41,165 nucleotides of DNA from a virus: positions 1-41,165 of the IMG/VR virus record IMGVR_UViG_3300033145_000895. One strand, given 5' to 3'. The notes under the pieces are model-generated. The model did not search any database and was not told the DNA's origin. It was given only the letters and a program-made list of their open reading frames with translations. Positions 23,109 through 30,923 of this stretch are shown here, one piece after another. The stretch's first letter is position 1, and each line of letters begins with the position of its first letter. The position numbers and the translations under genes are program-made.

Positions 23109-24449
23109 TTACATCGCCATCGCATCCACGGGGGTCTCGTCCTCGGCCCACGCATCGCGCTTGTTCTTTCTCTCGGCCGGCATGACAAACTGCAGGCCGT
23201 ACTGCATCATCACGTAGGCATCCGCCCTGTCCGGCGAGCGGCCGAGAATCTTCTTGGTCGCGTCTTTCGGGTCCAGTTGCAGCCGCCCGCTGGAATCCAT
23301 CACCTTATACCGCACGCCCGACAACTGCCTTCTCAGTTCCGAGTCCACCGGGTACGGCACCTCGTGGGCCTCCATCTGCTCCATGACGTACCACCACGCC
23401 TCCACCCGTAGGTTCCTGAACCTGTCAGAGTCGATGGCCTTTTCGGACGAGCAGAAGGGCTGGACGTTCTTGCCGAGTTCGGTAAGCCTGTCGGCGATCC
23501 CCTTGCCCAAGCCAATCGAGTCGATGATATAGTCGTCAATCTCGTACTTGGAGCCGAGTATCGCCAAGTGCCCGGCGATCTTCATCGTGTCCCGCTCGTG
23601 GAGGATCAGTTCGTCTATGATCTCCCCGTTCTCGCCGACGTAGCACACGCACTCATCCCCGCCGGTGGCCGGGTCGCAAGAGATAATCCGCCGGGTCTGG
23701 GGGTAAAGCCGCAGGGCAATCGCCTTCAGGCCCTCGATCATCCGGGAGGTTATCAGCGTCCGTTCCTCGTCGGTTATCCGGGCGCACTCAAACTCCTGGT
23801 CGTACAAGCTGGTCGGCATCTCCTGCCTGGCCTTGTCAAGCTCGACCTGTGGCAACAGATTAGATTCCGACGCCCTCAATGTCTGCCCAAACCAACCCTC
23901 CGACTCGCTCAACAATGCCCTGTCCAGCATCTCCGTCGCGTGGTTCGGCCCCTTCGGCGTGAAGGCGAACATCGCCCACCGCTTGGCGTTCTGAGCGATG
24001 ATCGGCCTGAATATCTCCGTCCATGCCTCCGGCTTGATCAACGCCCACTCGTCGAAGAACACCCCGGCTGCGTCGATACCTCGAAGCGAGTCGGGCTTAT
24101 CCGCCCCTCGAACACTGAGCAGGCTGCCGTTGGCGAACTTGACATGGAGCTTTTGCTCGTTCATCTTGCAGCCCATCTCCGCCTTGTCCGGCAGATAGGC
24201 ATCGAGCATGTTCGGATCGTCCCAGATGATGTTCCGGGCCTGTGTATAGGTCGGGGCAACGTAAACATAGGAGCTCTTGGGGTTCCGCACGCACTCGCGG
24301 ATGAGCAGGTTCAGGCCCAAGGTGGTCTTTCTCGCCCGACGGTGCCATTCAAGGGCGAAGAACCGGGCAAGGCCCTCATCGAACGCCTGTAAGACGCCCA
24401 ACTGCCAGTGATGAAGGCCGTCGTTGAATCGCTCGTTAGGTATGGACAT
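23109..24449 (-). CDS. terL: Terminase large subunit
   Basis: The 446-residue motor/nuclease cuts concatemers and pumps DNA into the prohead. AAGGAG precedes the ATG. The ATPase domain has a variant Walker A HRRARKTT (36-43) and Walker B VFFDEW (Asp133, Glu134). The RNase H-like nuclease domain has Asp259 (SCDPATGG), Asp310 (YIIDSIGLGKG) and Asp407/Asp410 (RSPDRADAYVM). All functional residues are present. The Walker A has Arg in place of the usual Gly before Lys, as in several phage terminases. It overlaps the small subunit by 14 bases. Confidence 0.94.
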   Translation of the reverse strand: MSIPNERFNDGLHHWQLGVLQAFDEGLARFFALEWHRRARKTTLGLNLLIRECVRNPKSSYVYVAPTYTQARNIIWDDPNMLDAYLPDKAEMGCKMNEQKLHVKFANGSLLSVRGADKPDSLRGIDAAGVFFDEWALIKPEAWTEIFRPIIAQNAKRWAMFAFTPKGPNHATEMLDRALLSESEGWFGQTLRASESNLLPQVELDKARQEMPTSLYDQEFECARITDEERTLITSRMIEGLKAIALRLYPQTRRIISCDPATGGDECVCYVGENGEIIDELILHERDTMKIAGHLAILGSKYEIDDYIIDSIGLGKGIADRLTELGKNVQPFCSSEKAIDSDRFRNLRVEAWWYVMEQMEAHEVPYPVDSELRRQLSGVRYKVMDSSGRLQLDPKDATKKILGRSPDRADAYVMMQYGLQFVMPAERKNKRDAWAEDETPVDAMAM

Positions 24450-24825
24450 TCGGTTTCTTCTCCTTCTTCTCCGGCTGTCCGTACAGCATGAGCGTAATGG
24501 GCTTATCGCCGCCGCCGAGATTCACATCCTTGGTATCCCGCCAGCCGGCCACGTTCTTGAGCATCTGCATGATGAACCACGATTGGCCGTCCTTGGTCAT
24601 CCCTTTGTGGACTAGCCGGGATTCCTGAATGTCCTTCGCCTGCGCCAAAGCGTCTTTGAAGACTTCCGACCGTGCCGCCCACTCGCTGAACCGCTGGGAC
24701 GAGTAGCCGCGTTCGACAGCAAAATCCTTGAGCCAGAAGCGGTACACGTCCGCCTTGAACCAGGCGAGCAACAGCTCGGCCTCTGCGGTCAAGTCCACCT
24801 TCGCGTATTTGGCTTTCTTCTCCAT
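24436..24825 (-). CDS. terS: Terminase small subunit
   Basis: The ATG at 24825 lies just after the stop of the upstream gene; a longer frame overlaps that gene. The 129-residue protein starts MEKKAKYAKVDLTAEAELLL and carries the DNA-recognition region typical of small terminases (FAVERGYSSQRFSEWAARSE; FKDALAQAKDIQESRLVHKG), then QMLKNVAGWRDTKDVNLGGG and a Lys-rich tail. It selects packaging sites and feeds DNA to the large subunit, whose gene it overlaps. Confidence 0.82.
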   Translation of the reverse strand: MEKKAKYAKVDLTAEAELLLAWFKADVYRFWLKDFAVERGYSSQRFSEWAARSEVFKDALAQAKDIQESRLVHKGMTKDGQSWFIMQMLKNVAGWRDTKDVNLGGGDKPITLMLYGQPEKKEKKPNVHT

Positions 24826-24826
24826 G

Positions 24827-26140
24827 TTATGCCGCCAACATCGCCAAGCCCGGCCCCATCGGTGCGGGACAATCGACGACGTTCGTGTTACCGCCAGCTC
24901 CGGGATTTGCCCTGCCGAAACAGTGGAGCGGCCCACTTGAGCTGAGATCAACGTCCTGAATAGTTCCGCCGTGAACGTGCGCTCCTGCGCTGGTGATGCT
25001 CATTTTCGTTGCACCGTAAGCTGTCCCGTCGTAAGTCCCCTCCAAGATCACGGTTCCCCCATTGTGGTCAATGCCGGTGGCAGCGGTTACAGATGCGCCA
25101 CCACCAGAGGCGAGGCCGTCTGCACCGATCTCGATAACACCCGACCCGCAGACGAGCCTGCCGTCTCTTGCATCGCCGCTGCCAGGATTCCCCACCCGGA
25201 CCCCCCCGGCGGACATGTTATGACCGTTCAGATCAAGCACAGTGGTGTCGTTATTACGACTGCCCGTACTAATTCGGAGCAACTTATCGCCGCCTATCAG
25301 GTCGCCTGTCATCGTCAGCGTCGGCGCTCCGGCGTCACTGCCATCACAACCCCACCACAAACCATCGTGGCAAGCTGAGAAATCAATACGACCATTGGAA
25401 TATTCTCTTGCAAAAAACGACAACTGCCAGGGCGCAAAGACCGCCGCCGGGTCTTGAGATTGCTCAAAGAAATCATCGGCGTAAGGTGTTATCACCAATG
25501 TGTGCTCGCCACCACCGTCCTCAACTGTTCCCGGCCCTGTAATGAGTTTCTTGGTCCAAACGTCCTGGCCCAATGTGCTTGTTTTGCCCGCTTTCGCACA
25601 GTCCAGCACGTCCCACGCATTCGTGTAAGTGGGATTCTGGAGATCTCCATCCTCCGTCTGCACAACTGTCCCGCTGTCAACCCAGGTGCTACCGGCTGGA
25701 CATACTATCGACCCGGCGATTGTCGCGCCTTTGTTTGCTCCATGCAGCGTACCGTCGTTGAATAATATGCCAACGCCGAGTAGCTCATCCGTCTGCGTAT
25801 ATTCACCGGAGAAGTTCTGCCAGCTTACGCCCTCGGTGTCGTTGCAAGTTATAGTCCCCGTGCCGGTAAGTGTGATTATGACCCCGCCGGTGATCGTTCC
25901 GCCAAGGGCGACAGCCCCGTCAACGGTGATGGTCCGATCCCCAGACTTGCTGAGCGTGCCGGCGTACCCCTCCATGTCCAGCTCGCCGAGCGCCGCAGAG
26001 TTTTCGTTCAGTACGACATCGCCGCTGGCGTAATCAAAGACGACAATATCGGTATCGACGGGGACTGCACCCTCTACCCAAGTGCTTGCGTCGCCCCAGT
26101 TGCCGCCGCCTGCCGCTACTGTTCGAGTGTCGCCAGCCAT
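24827..26140 (-). CDS. Beta-solenoid-like structural protein (437 aa)
   Basis: It starts MAGDTRTVAAGGGNWGDAST followed by WVEGAVPVDTD, the GNWxDxxxW opening of planctomycete-type secreted beta-solenoid proteins. The body repeats short strands with Gly/Thr/Val (LSKSGDRTITVDGAVALGGT; ITGGVIITLTGTGTITC). The middle (WQLSFFAREYSNGRIDFSAC) has a less repetitive domain. It resembles the 276-residue protein at 11761-12591 in design. A spike, decoration or adhesin role is inferred. Its location before the terminase genes, far from the other fibre genes, is odd. Confidence 0.65.
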   Translation of the reverse strand: MAGDTRTVAAGGGNWGDASTWVEGAVPVDTDIVVFDYASGDVVLNENSAALGELDMEGYAGTLSKSGDRTITVDGAVALGGTITGGVIITLTGTGTITCNDTEGVSWQNFSGEYTQTDELLGVGILFNDGTLHGANKGATIAGSIVCPAGSTWVDSGTVVQTEDGDLQNPTYTNAWDVLDCAKAGKTSTLGQDVWTKKLITGPGTVEDGGGEHTLVITPYADDFFEQSQDPAAVFAPWQLSFFAREYSNGRIDFSACHDGLWWGCDGSDAGAPTLTMTGDLIGGDKLLRISTGSRNNDTTVLDLNGHNMSAGGVRVGNPGSGDARDGRLVCGSGVIEIGADGLASGGGASVTAATGIDHNGGTVILEGTYDGTAYGATKMSITSAGAHVHGGTIQDVDLSSSGPLHCFGRANPGAGGNTNVVDCPAPMGPGLAMLAA

Positions 26141-26143
26141 CGG

Positions 26144-26509
26144 TTATGCCCGCCTAATGACATTCCAAGAGATGGTGGTTTCGGTCGCGGAGACCCGCTT
26201 GAAGTAGATTGACGCCTTGCCGTCAATCCCCGCTGCCGTCCGAAAGTTCAGGTTCGGCTGCCATGGCATACCGTCGAACCCGCCGATCAGCGTGTCGATG
26301 TCAGAGTCCGAAAGGCCAGCCGCACCGGTGTAAACGTACACCGCGCCGCCAGTGGCGATGAACTCGACGGCCACAGCGTTGTCTCCCAAGCTCGTCTCAT
26401 CATCCCCATCGTTGTAATCCCCATCGGTCAGTGTAACCACGTCCTGGGGCTCTCGCGTAAGGCCCCACCCCAGTAGCAACTTCTGCAATTCCGTGTTGCT
26501 CGCACCCAT
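26144..26509 (-). CDS. Virion accessory protein (121 aa)
   Basis: GGGAGAG precedes the ATG. The protein begins MGASNTELQKLLLGWGLTRE and is acidic and beta-rich (TGGAVYVYTGAAGLSDSDID; KASIYFKRVSATETTISWNV). Small beta proteins of this type are common next to fibre or decoration proteins. It ends four bases before the beta-solenoid gene, so the two are probably translated together. No family is recognised. Confidence 0.6.
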   Translation of the reverse strand: MGASNTELQKLLLGWGLTREPQDVVTLTDGDYNDGDDETSLGDNAVAVEFIATGGAVYVYTGAAGLSDSDIDTLIGGFDGMPWQPNLNFRTAAGIDGKASIYFKRVSATETTISWNVIRRA

Positions 26510-26539
26510 AATATCTCTCCCGCTATTTAAGGATTCCGT

Positions 26540-26734
26540 CTAGTTGCAGTCTGTTATCGCTTCGTAGAAGCTGGCTTTGGCTTGGTCCCGTGATTCTTGG
26601 GCTGCTGCCAGGGTGATGTGCTCGCCCTTGTTCGCCTGTGCGGCAATCTGCTCAGCCCGCTTGTATTTCCTGGCGGCTTCAAGGAGCAGTAGCAGCTTCG
26701 TCCGGCTCGGATGTCGCTTTAGGGGCGCGTTCAT
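26540..26734 (-). CDS. Small helical protein at the early/late junction (64 aa)
   Basis: ATG at 26734 (MNAPLKRHPSRTKLLLLLEA) is preferred because GGAAGG lies about ten bases upstream; a start three codons earlier is possible. The protein is entirely helical, Ala/Lys-rich (YKRAEQIAAQANKGEHITLA) and has one cysteine at its end. Its function is unknown. It lies between the HTH protein and the first virion genes. Confidence 0.5.
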   Translation of the reverse strand: MNAPLKRHPSRTKLLLLLEAARKYKRAEQIAAQANKGEHITLAAAQESRDQAKASFYEAITDCN

Positions 26735-26793
26735 ACACCACATGCCTTCCGTAATAAGGGGAAATCGGAACGTTTTTGGGCCGGGGAATCGAG

Positions 26794-26979
26794 CTAAATC
26801 AAGCGCCGCAATATAGGTACGCATTTTTTAGCGCGTTCCGCAATATACCGAACGGCGCGAGGAGTGGTCTTACGAAGCTCGGCTATCTGAGCGATGGTGA
26901 AGCCCTGCATCAGCCTGGCGATAACTTCGATTTGGGTCATGGTTAATGCACGGCGCGGGTTATCTCTGTTTCGCGGCAT
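26794..26979 (-). CDS. Small HTH DNA-binding protein, candidate late-gene regulator (61 aa)
   Basis: The sequence MPRNRDNPRRALTMTQIEVI continues with ARLMQGFTIAQIAELRKTTP and RAVRYIAERAKKC. Residues about 15-52 look like a LuxR/sigma-4-type helix-turn-helix (GFTIAQIAELRKTTPRAVRY). Such small proteins bind promoter DNA. Its place exactly where early genes give way to virion genes makes it a candidate late activator, which is inference. GGAAGGGAACGG precedes the ATG. Confidence 0.65.
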   Translation of the reverse strand: MPRNRDNPRRALTMTQIEVIARLMQGFTIAQIAELRKTTPRAVRYIAERAKKCVPILRRLI

Positions 26980-27011
26980 CCTTGCCGTTCCCTTCCGTCC
27001 ACAGATGGCGT

Positions 27012-27308
27012 TTATGGGGTGTCCAGCGGCCTCTCAGGCACGATCTCGTACTTATTCAGCCCTCGGTGGCAGCGTATGCGCGATATCCATTCTCCTGTGT
27101 GTTTTTGGAGATAAACCCGCAAGTCGCTGATCCGCGCGGTGTAGTTCAGGGCGATTCGCGCCAGCTCGGTGTTCATTGCCGCCCCTTGTCTCAACCGGGC
27201 TAGAATCTCCGCGTTCTGGCCGGCGAGCCTCTTGAGGTCCTGCGGTTCGGCACAGATCGCCGGGATCTCGGCTGGCTCAAACAGTGTCGCTTGGTCTTTT
27301 CTGGTCAT
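27012..27308 (-). CDS. Winged-helix DNA-binding protein (98 aa)
   Basis: AAAGGAG precedes the ATG inside the upstream gene. After a 30-residue N-terminus the protein shows ILARLRQGAAMNTELARIAL and NYTARISDLRVYLQKHTGEW, then IRCHRGLNKYEIVP, the form of small phage winged-helix proteins (NxELxxIAxRYxARIxDLR). DNA-binding regulator is the likely role; the target is unknown. It overlaps the Lar-like gene by 32 bases. Confidence 0.7.
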   Translation of the reverse strand: MTRKDQATLFEPAEIPAICAEPQDLKRLAGQNAEILARLRQGAAMNTELARIALNYTARISDLRVYLQKHTGEWISRIRCHRGLNKYEIVPERPLDTP

Positions 27309-27753
27309 CGGAGTTCTCCTTTCCTAAGTCTTCTCGCAGTTCCTCGATGATGTAAGCGGGAATACTAAACACCTGCCGTTCCGCCCCTTCTGGTATCTCA
27401 GCAGGGAAGCACAGTAATACTTTGTGTATGGCCGCCCGCAGCCGCTTGTTCTCGGCCTTCAGCGCCTTGATGCGCTCGCCTCTTTTAACTGAATCTATAG
27501 CGAACCCTGAGGCTTTAGCCTTGGCTTGGGCTAACTCCTTGCGGAGGCCTTTAATCATCGCCCGCTCATTCCATTTGCTAATTCCAGCGAGGTGCGTGAG
27601 GCGGTCGTTTGTCGGATGCGGGGGGCCTATTGGCCCCGAAGCCTCGCAATCTCCGCAGCAAATCACGGCCATACCCGGCGGGCTTGCGAGATTCGTTCCT
27701 CCGCAGAACGGGCAAGGTTCAATCTTGGCATACATGGAGTCTAAGTTAGTCAT
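27277..27753 (-). CDS. Lar-like zinc-ribbon protein with coiled coil (158 aa)
   Basis: GAAGGAG precedes the ATG. Residues about 10-65 (IEPCPFCGGTNLASPP; ICCGDCEASGPIGPP; AGISKWNERA) match the Lar-type zinc ribbon found in phage restriction-alleviation proteins, with CPFC and CGDC as metal ligands. Residues about 66-110 form a coiled coil (KGLRKELAQAKAKASGFAID; RIKALKAENKRLRAAI) that recurs in the gene at 37972-38214. Restriction alleviation is known for Lar of the Rac prophage and is inferred here. The C-terminus is a charged tail. Confidence 0.7.
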   Translation of the reverse strand: MTNLDSMYAKIEPCPFCGGTNLASPPGMAVICCGDCEASGPIGPPHPTNDRLTHLAGISKWNERAMIKGLRKELAQAKAKASGFAIDSVKRGERIKALKAENKRLRAAIHKVLLCFPAEIPEGAERQVFSIPAYIIEELREDLGKENSDDQKRPSDTV

Positions 27754-27806
27754 GATTTCTCCTTCGCCGCAGCTTCGGCGGCTTCGCGGGTGTCATGGTC
27801 GCTCCT

Positions 27807-28052
27807 TCACACCATCCGAATTTCCGGGCCGCCAGAGACTTTCAGCCCCTTCCATAAGCAGTGAATCGACCGCTTGCAATCGTGCTTCCGAGTGAACGAT
27901 TCGCCGTCTTCGGTGCTGGCGATTTCCCGGCCATTGGCTGATTTCGCTCGCCATCGCCAACCCGGCGCCCACTTGGCAAGCCCCCCGGCAGGAGGCGCGC
28001 TCCGTTGATAAACCATATAGATCTCAAACCATATCCGTCCCGTTTTGCTCAT
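27807..28052 (-). CDS. YegP/DUF1508-like protein (81 aa)
   Basis: The ATG at 28052 overlaps the upstream stop (ATGA). The start MSKTGRIWFEIYMVYQRSAP leads into WRWRAKSANGREIASTEDGE and SFTRKHDCKRSIHCL, the strand-strand-helix pattern of DUF1508 (YegP-like) domains (WRxxLKxxNGxxIAxSxxGYxxKxxxxxxI). The domain is widespread and its function is unclear. The position after the replication protein places it among early genes. Confidence 0.65.
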   Translation of the reverse strand: MSKTGRIWFEIYMVYQRSAPPAGGLAKWAPGWRWRAKSANGREIASTEDGESFTRKHDCKRSIHCLWKGLKVSGGPEIRMV

Positions 28053-29425
28053 GTCGGAGCTCCTTGTTTGCGGGGTGTCTGTGCGTATCTTTGCCTTTTC
28101 CGCTCCATCGCGTAGGCGCGCAGGGCCATCTTTAAAACCATGTCGTCCTTGGGGCTGCTCGGTAGAAGCGGCGAGTCTTCGGCCTTTTGCCTTGCCTCTG
28201 CTATCCACTTGTCGCGCTCGGTCTTGTCCAACTCCCCGAACGCCTTGCGGGTCGCCTCGGCCTCGGCGGCGTCTCTCGCCTTGACGGCTTGCAAGGCCAA
28301 TTCCCCCTCACTCGGCCCGGTAGATGTCTTCGTCCCGGGCTTGTACTCATCCTCGAACCATCTGCGGAACGTGCCGACACCCCAGCCCCATCTTTCCCGC
28401 TTGCCCCATGCCTTAGCCTTTTTGATCGTCTCCGCAGTGATCACGCTCAGGTCCACGCCGGCCTTGTGAAGCTCCAGAAAGTACTCTTTCCACTTTTGGG
28501 GCAATATCCCCACGGTCGTTGGATTATGTGCTGCACCTCGATAGGCATCGAGGAGAGGGCCGTAAACTTCAGGAGGAAGCTGTTCTGGCTCTGGCTGCGA
28601 AAACGGTCTCTGTGCTCCTCCGAATTCAAGAGGCGGATCGCCGAGGGGTTGCAATCCGATCACCCGCGTTATTCCATCTGGCGGTGGTTGGTTGGGGCCT
28701 TCTCGCAGAACAATTATCCGATGCCCGTTAATTTGCCGCAACTTGAACAGTGATTTTTCGCGCGGGGCTCTTCTGTCTAATTCGATGGCTATTGGGGGTT
28801 GAGCGTTTACGAGGATGTCGATAGCACCAGGGTGGCCGTCGCCACGATCCTTAACTTTGTGCTCTGTTTCCACAGCATACCCCGCCTCTGCCAAACGCGA
28901 AGCCGCTGTGTCTTGCAGCGCTTTGGCGTTTCCGCCCCTTGGGAGATTTTGCAAGATTGATATAGCGCGCTGAATATCGTCCACCCTTTGGGTGGATATA
29001 GGGGGGTCTTTTTTCTTCTTTGCAGAAGCAGAAGAAGAAGCAGAAGCAAGGCATACCAATTGCTTTGCATTTGCATTGCTTTTGCTTTGCCACCTGGCGC
29101 TCGCCGCGGATTGCCGTATCTTTCTTAACTTGCGTTGTTTACGGCGTTCTTCGCGGAGCCGTTTTGAGACAAGCCTCCCGTCAACCTCCAAAAAGATAGA
29201 AAAAGGTTGTTGAAGTTTTGCGCGAACTTGCGCCCATTTTTTGCGCGTTAGATGCAAAAGGGATGCAATTGCATCATCATCGTCGAGTAACGAATCCCGT
29301 CCCTCTGTCCACATGATCGCCAGCAGCTCGATGTAAACGCCCTTGGTGAAGTAATCCAGCCGCTTAACCTTGGCGTCCGAAAGCCAATCCTTCGTATAGA
29401 ATTGAAATGCCGGGGCTTTAGCCAT
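28049..29425 (-). CDS. DUF1376 replication-type protein with nuclease-like insert (458 aa)
   Basis: The start at 29425 (MAKAPAFQFYTKDWLSD) is the usual opening of DUF1376 proteins, which occur at the replication-initiator position in phages; residues 1-100 (YIELLAIMWTEGRDSLLDDD) complete that domain. Residues about 165-235 look like a PD-(D/E)xK-type core: AASRLAEAGYAVETEHKVKD, then GAIDILV and IAIELDRRAPREKSLFKLRQ, with Glu-x-Asp rather than Glu-x-Lys. The rest (KWKEYFLELHKAGVDLSVIT) is helical. It may combine origin binding with a nuclease-derived module. No helicase loader signature is visible. Confidence 0.7.
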   Translation of the reverse strand: MAKAPAFQFYTKDWLSDAKVKRLDYFTKGVYIELLAIMWTEGRDSLLDDDDAIASLLHLTRKKWAQVRAKLQQPFSIFLEVDGRLVSKRLREERRKQRKLRKIRQSAASARWQSKSNANAKQLVCLASASSSASAKKKKDPPISTQRVDDIQRAISILQNLPRGGNAKALQDTAASRLAEAGYAVETEHKVKDRGDGHPGAIDILVNAQPPIAIELDRRAPREKSLFKLRQINGHRIIVLREGPNQPPPDGITRVIGLQPLGDPPLEFGGAQRPFSQPEPEQLPPEVYGPLLDAYRGAAHNPTTVGILPQKWKEYFLELHKAGVDLSVITAETIKKAKAWGKRERWGWGVGTFRRWFEDEYKPGTKTSTGPSEGELALQAVKARDAAEAEATRKAFGELDKTERDKWIAEARQKAEDSPLLPSSPKDDMVLKMALRAYAMERKRQRYAQTPRKQGAPT

Positions 29426-29621
29426 CGCAGCGGCCCTCCCAGACAAAGGCGTAGTATCTGCGGCCGTCAGACAGCTCCCGCAGGGTGTAGTGGTGCCAGA
29501 AAAATCCGGTTTTCTTAGCTACCGATTGGTCGTAACCATAAGAATGATACTCCCCGCAGCCAATCCGCCGTCCGTGCATCGCACCGCCGATAAAGAGGAT
29601 TTTGTTGGTGGTTTTAGCCAT
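29418..29621 (-). CDS. Small conserved phage protein (67 aa)
   Basis: The sequence MAKTTNKILFIGGAMHGRRI, then YTLRELSDGRRYYAFVWEG, follows the pattern of short phage proteins with xLFIGGxxHGRRI near the start and a Tyr-rich, strand-forming end. Function unknown. It overlaps the methyltransferase before it and the replication gene after it by eight bases each, supporting its reading frame. Confidence 0.6.
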   Translation of the reverse strand: MAKTTNKILFIGGAMHGRRIGCGEYHSYGYDQSVAKKTGFFWHHYTLRELSDGRRYYAFVWEGRCDG

Positions 29622-30546
29622 TCTCCACCCCCGCCAGGCTACGGCAAGCTCCGCCTTGACAAGCGAATAGCGGCCCGTGTACGCGATCAGCAGTCAGGTC
29701 GCACTGGCTCTGCCGGACATCGATGGCGATGAATTTCCGCCCCGTGTTCCTCGCGACGGCGGCTGTTGTGCCGCTTCCGCTGAACGGATCACAGGTGATT
29801 CCGCCTGGCGGACAAAAGCTCTTGACGAAAAACTCGACCAGCCATTCAGGAAAAGGTGCTTCGTTCCTGTGCGCGAGCGGATGTCCCATAACGCCGCCGC
29901 CGACGATGCCGGTTATCACGTTTCCGGGGTTGGCGACGGCGGGTGCAACATAGCTCTGCGCCTCCATCTCACCATCAGCCCTCCGTTTCGTGTGCAACCT
30001 AGCGCCAGTTTTTGCGTTTCGCCGCCGCCCATCTTCTGTGCGGTTGGACATCGCCCCACCAACCGGGTAGGCGCAATCCTTTCCCATCGCCGTATTGTCT
30101 GACCAGGGGAGCTTCCCGCCGTTGGTGGCACAGACGACCGGCTCGTAGTCATTCCGCAGCCAGTCGGGGCCGCCGGAGCCGGGTATTCCGACACGGTTGA
30201 AGATTGGCGGGCGGCGGACGTGTATCCCTAAGCGGTGCAGGTCGGCCATGAGCAGCTCGGGCGTGCAGCTATACCGGAAGTCCTTGGTCTTGCCCGCGAC
30301 GACGAACGCCACCAAGCCCTTGCAGACGCGCAGCGACTCGACCACAATCGGAATCAACCAGTCCACCCAGTCCTGACCTTTGAGGCAGAAGTCAATGCCG
30401 TAAGTTCGGCGATTTTCGTAAGGCGGGCTGCCGAAAATCAGGTCCAGGCTCTCATCCGGCATCGTGCGGAGGACGGTCAAGGCGTCCCCGCAGACGATCG
30501 CGCCTTCGGATTCGCCGGTCAGGACTTTCGCTATGGCTTCGTTCAT
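29614..30546 (-). CDS. DNA methyltransferase, N4-cytosine/N6-adenine type
   Basis: The 310-residue protein carries the catalytic motif SPPY at residues 40-43 (DLIFGSPPYENRRTYG) and the S-adenosylmethionine site DPFSGSGTTAAVA at about 253-265, in the permuted order (motif IV before motif I) of beta-class enzymes. SPPY is most often seen in N4-cytosine enzymes, so m4C is the first guess. The middle of about 100 residues is probably the target-recognition region. No restriction endonuclease is adjacent, so it is an orphan enzyme that may protect phage DNA. Its first 13 residues are nearly repeated in the mini-gene at 30843-30920. Confidence 0.9.
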   Translation of the reverse strand: MNEAIAKVLTGESEGAIVCGDALTVLRTMPDESLDLIFGSPPYENRRTYGIDFCLKGQDWVDWLIPIVVESLRVCKGLVAFVVAGKTKDFRYSCTPELLMADLHRLGIHVRRPPIFNRVGIPGSGGPDWLRNDYEPVVCATNGGKLPWSDNTAMGKDCAYPVGGAMSNRTEDGRRRNAKTGARLHTKRRADGEMEAQSYVAPAVANPGNVITGIVGGGVMGHPLAHRNEAPFPEWLVEFFVKSFCPPGGITCDPFSGSGTTAAVARNTGRKFIAIDVRQSQCDLTADRVHGPLFACQGGACRSLAGVENG

Positions 30547-30552
30547 TGGCTC

Positions 30553-30846
30553 TCAGCGCGCGTAAGCGTCAGCAGCCTCGAAAAGTTTTGTTCTATGGTC
30601 ATCGGGCGCATCATCCCCCATGTCCCGCAGGTAAATCAGGGCCTGGGCCAAGGCGTCGGCAGGGTCATTAACACCCACCCCTATCATCACATCGACTAGA
30701 GCCTGGCCTAGCGCCCCGTTGCCAAAGGCGTGAATGGCGTATTCGCGAGCAGCGGTGCGAGACTCGGAGGGTTCGTCGTCGTAGAAGTCCCGAATCTCTA
30801 TCTCGCAGCGCACAATAGTTTGCGCTTCGTCTGCGTTTTCCATCAT
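30553..30846 (-). CDS. Acidic hypothetical protein between methyltransferases (97 aa)
   Basis: The start MMENADEAQTIVRCEIEIRD overlaps the stop of the preceding mini-gene. The protein is acidic and helical (RTAAREYAIHAFGNGALGQA; DPADALAQALIYLRDMGDDA). Family unknown. A strongly acidic small protein among DNA modification genes could be a DNA mimic, but nothing specific supports this. Real status rests on tight packing and a sensible frame. Confidence 0.6.
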   Translation of the reverse strand: MMENADEAQTIVRCEIEIRDFYDDEPSESRTAAREYAIHAFGNGALGQALVDVMIGVGVNDPADALAQALIYLRDMGDDAPDDHRTKLFEAADAYAR

Positions 30847-30920
30847 TCATATTCCTTTAGCTGCTCGGCGACGAGCTGGCCGGATTCGCCGGAGAGAACT
30901 TTTGCTATGGCCTCGTTCAC
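30843..30920 (-). CDS. Mini-gene resembling the methyltransferase N-terminus (25 aa)
   Basis: A GTG at 30920 opens MNEAIAKVLSGESGQLVAEQ and stops at 30843, overlapping the next ATG. Its first 13 residues differ at one position from the start of the DNA methyltransferase at 30546 (MNEAIAKVLTGES), and the DNA is similarly close. It is either a duplicated fragment or a functional short peptide. The start lies four bases after the stop of the cytosine methyltransferase gene. Confidence 0.45.
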   Translation of the reverse strand: MNEAIAKVLSGESGQLVAEQLKEYE

Positions 30921-30923
30921 TTA

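Noticed and set aside
23568-24392. 274-codon plus-strand frame
   Set aside because: It is antisense to the large terminase gene and has no start signal.
27757-27795. 16-residue basic frame with a ribosome binding site between the YegP-like and Lar-like genes
   Set aside because: It is very short, and a different frame of the same bases matches the Ala/Lys/Glu gene-end module, so a remnant is more likely than a gene.
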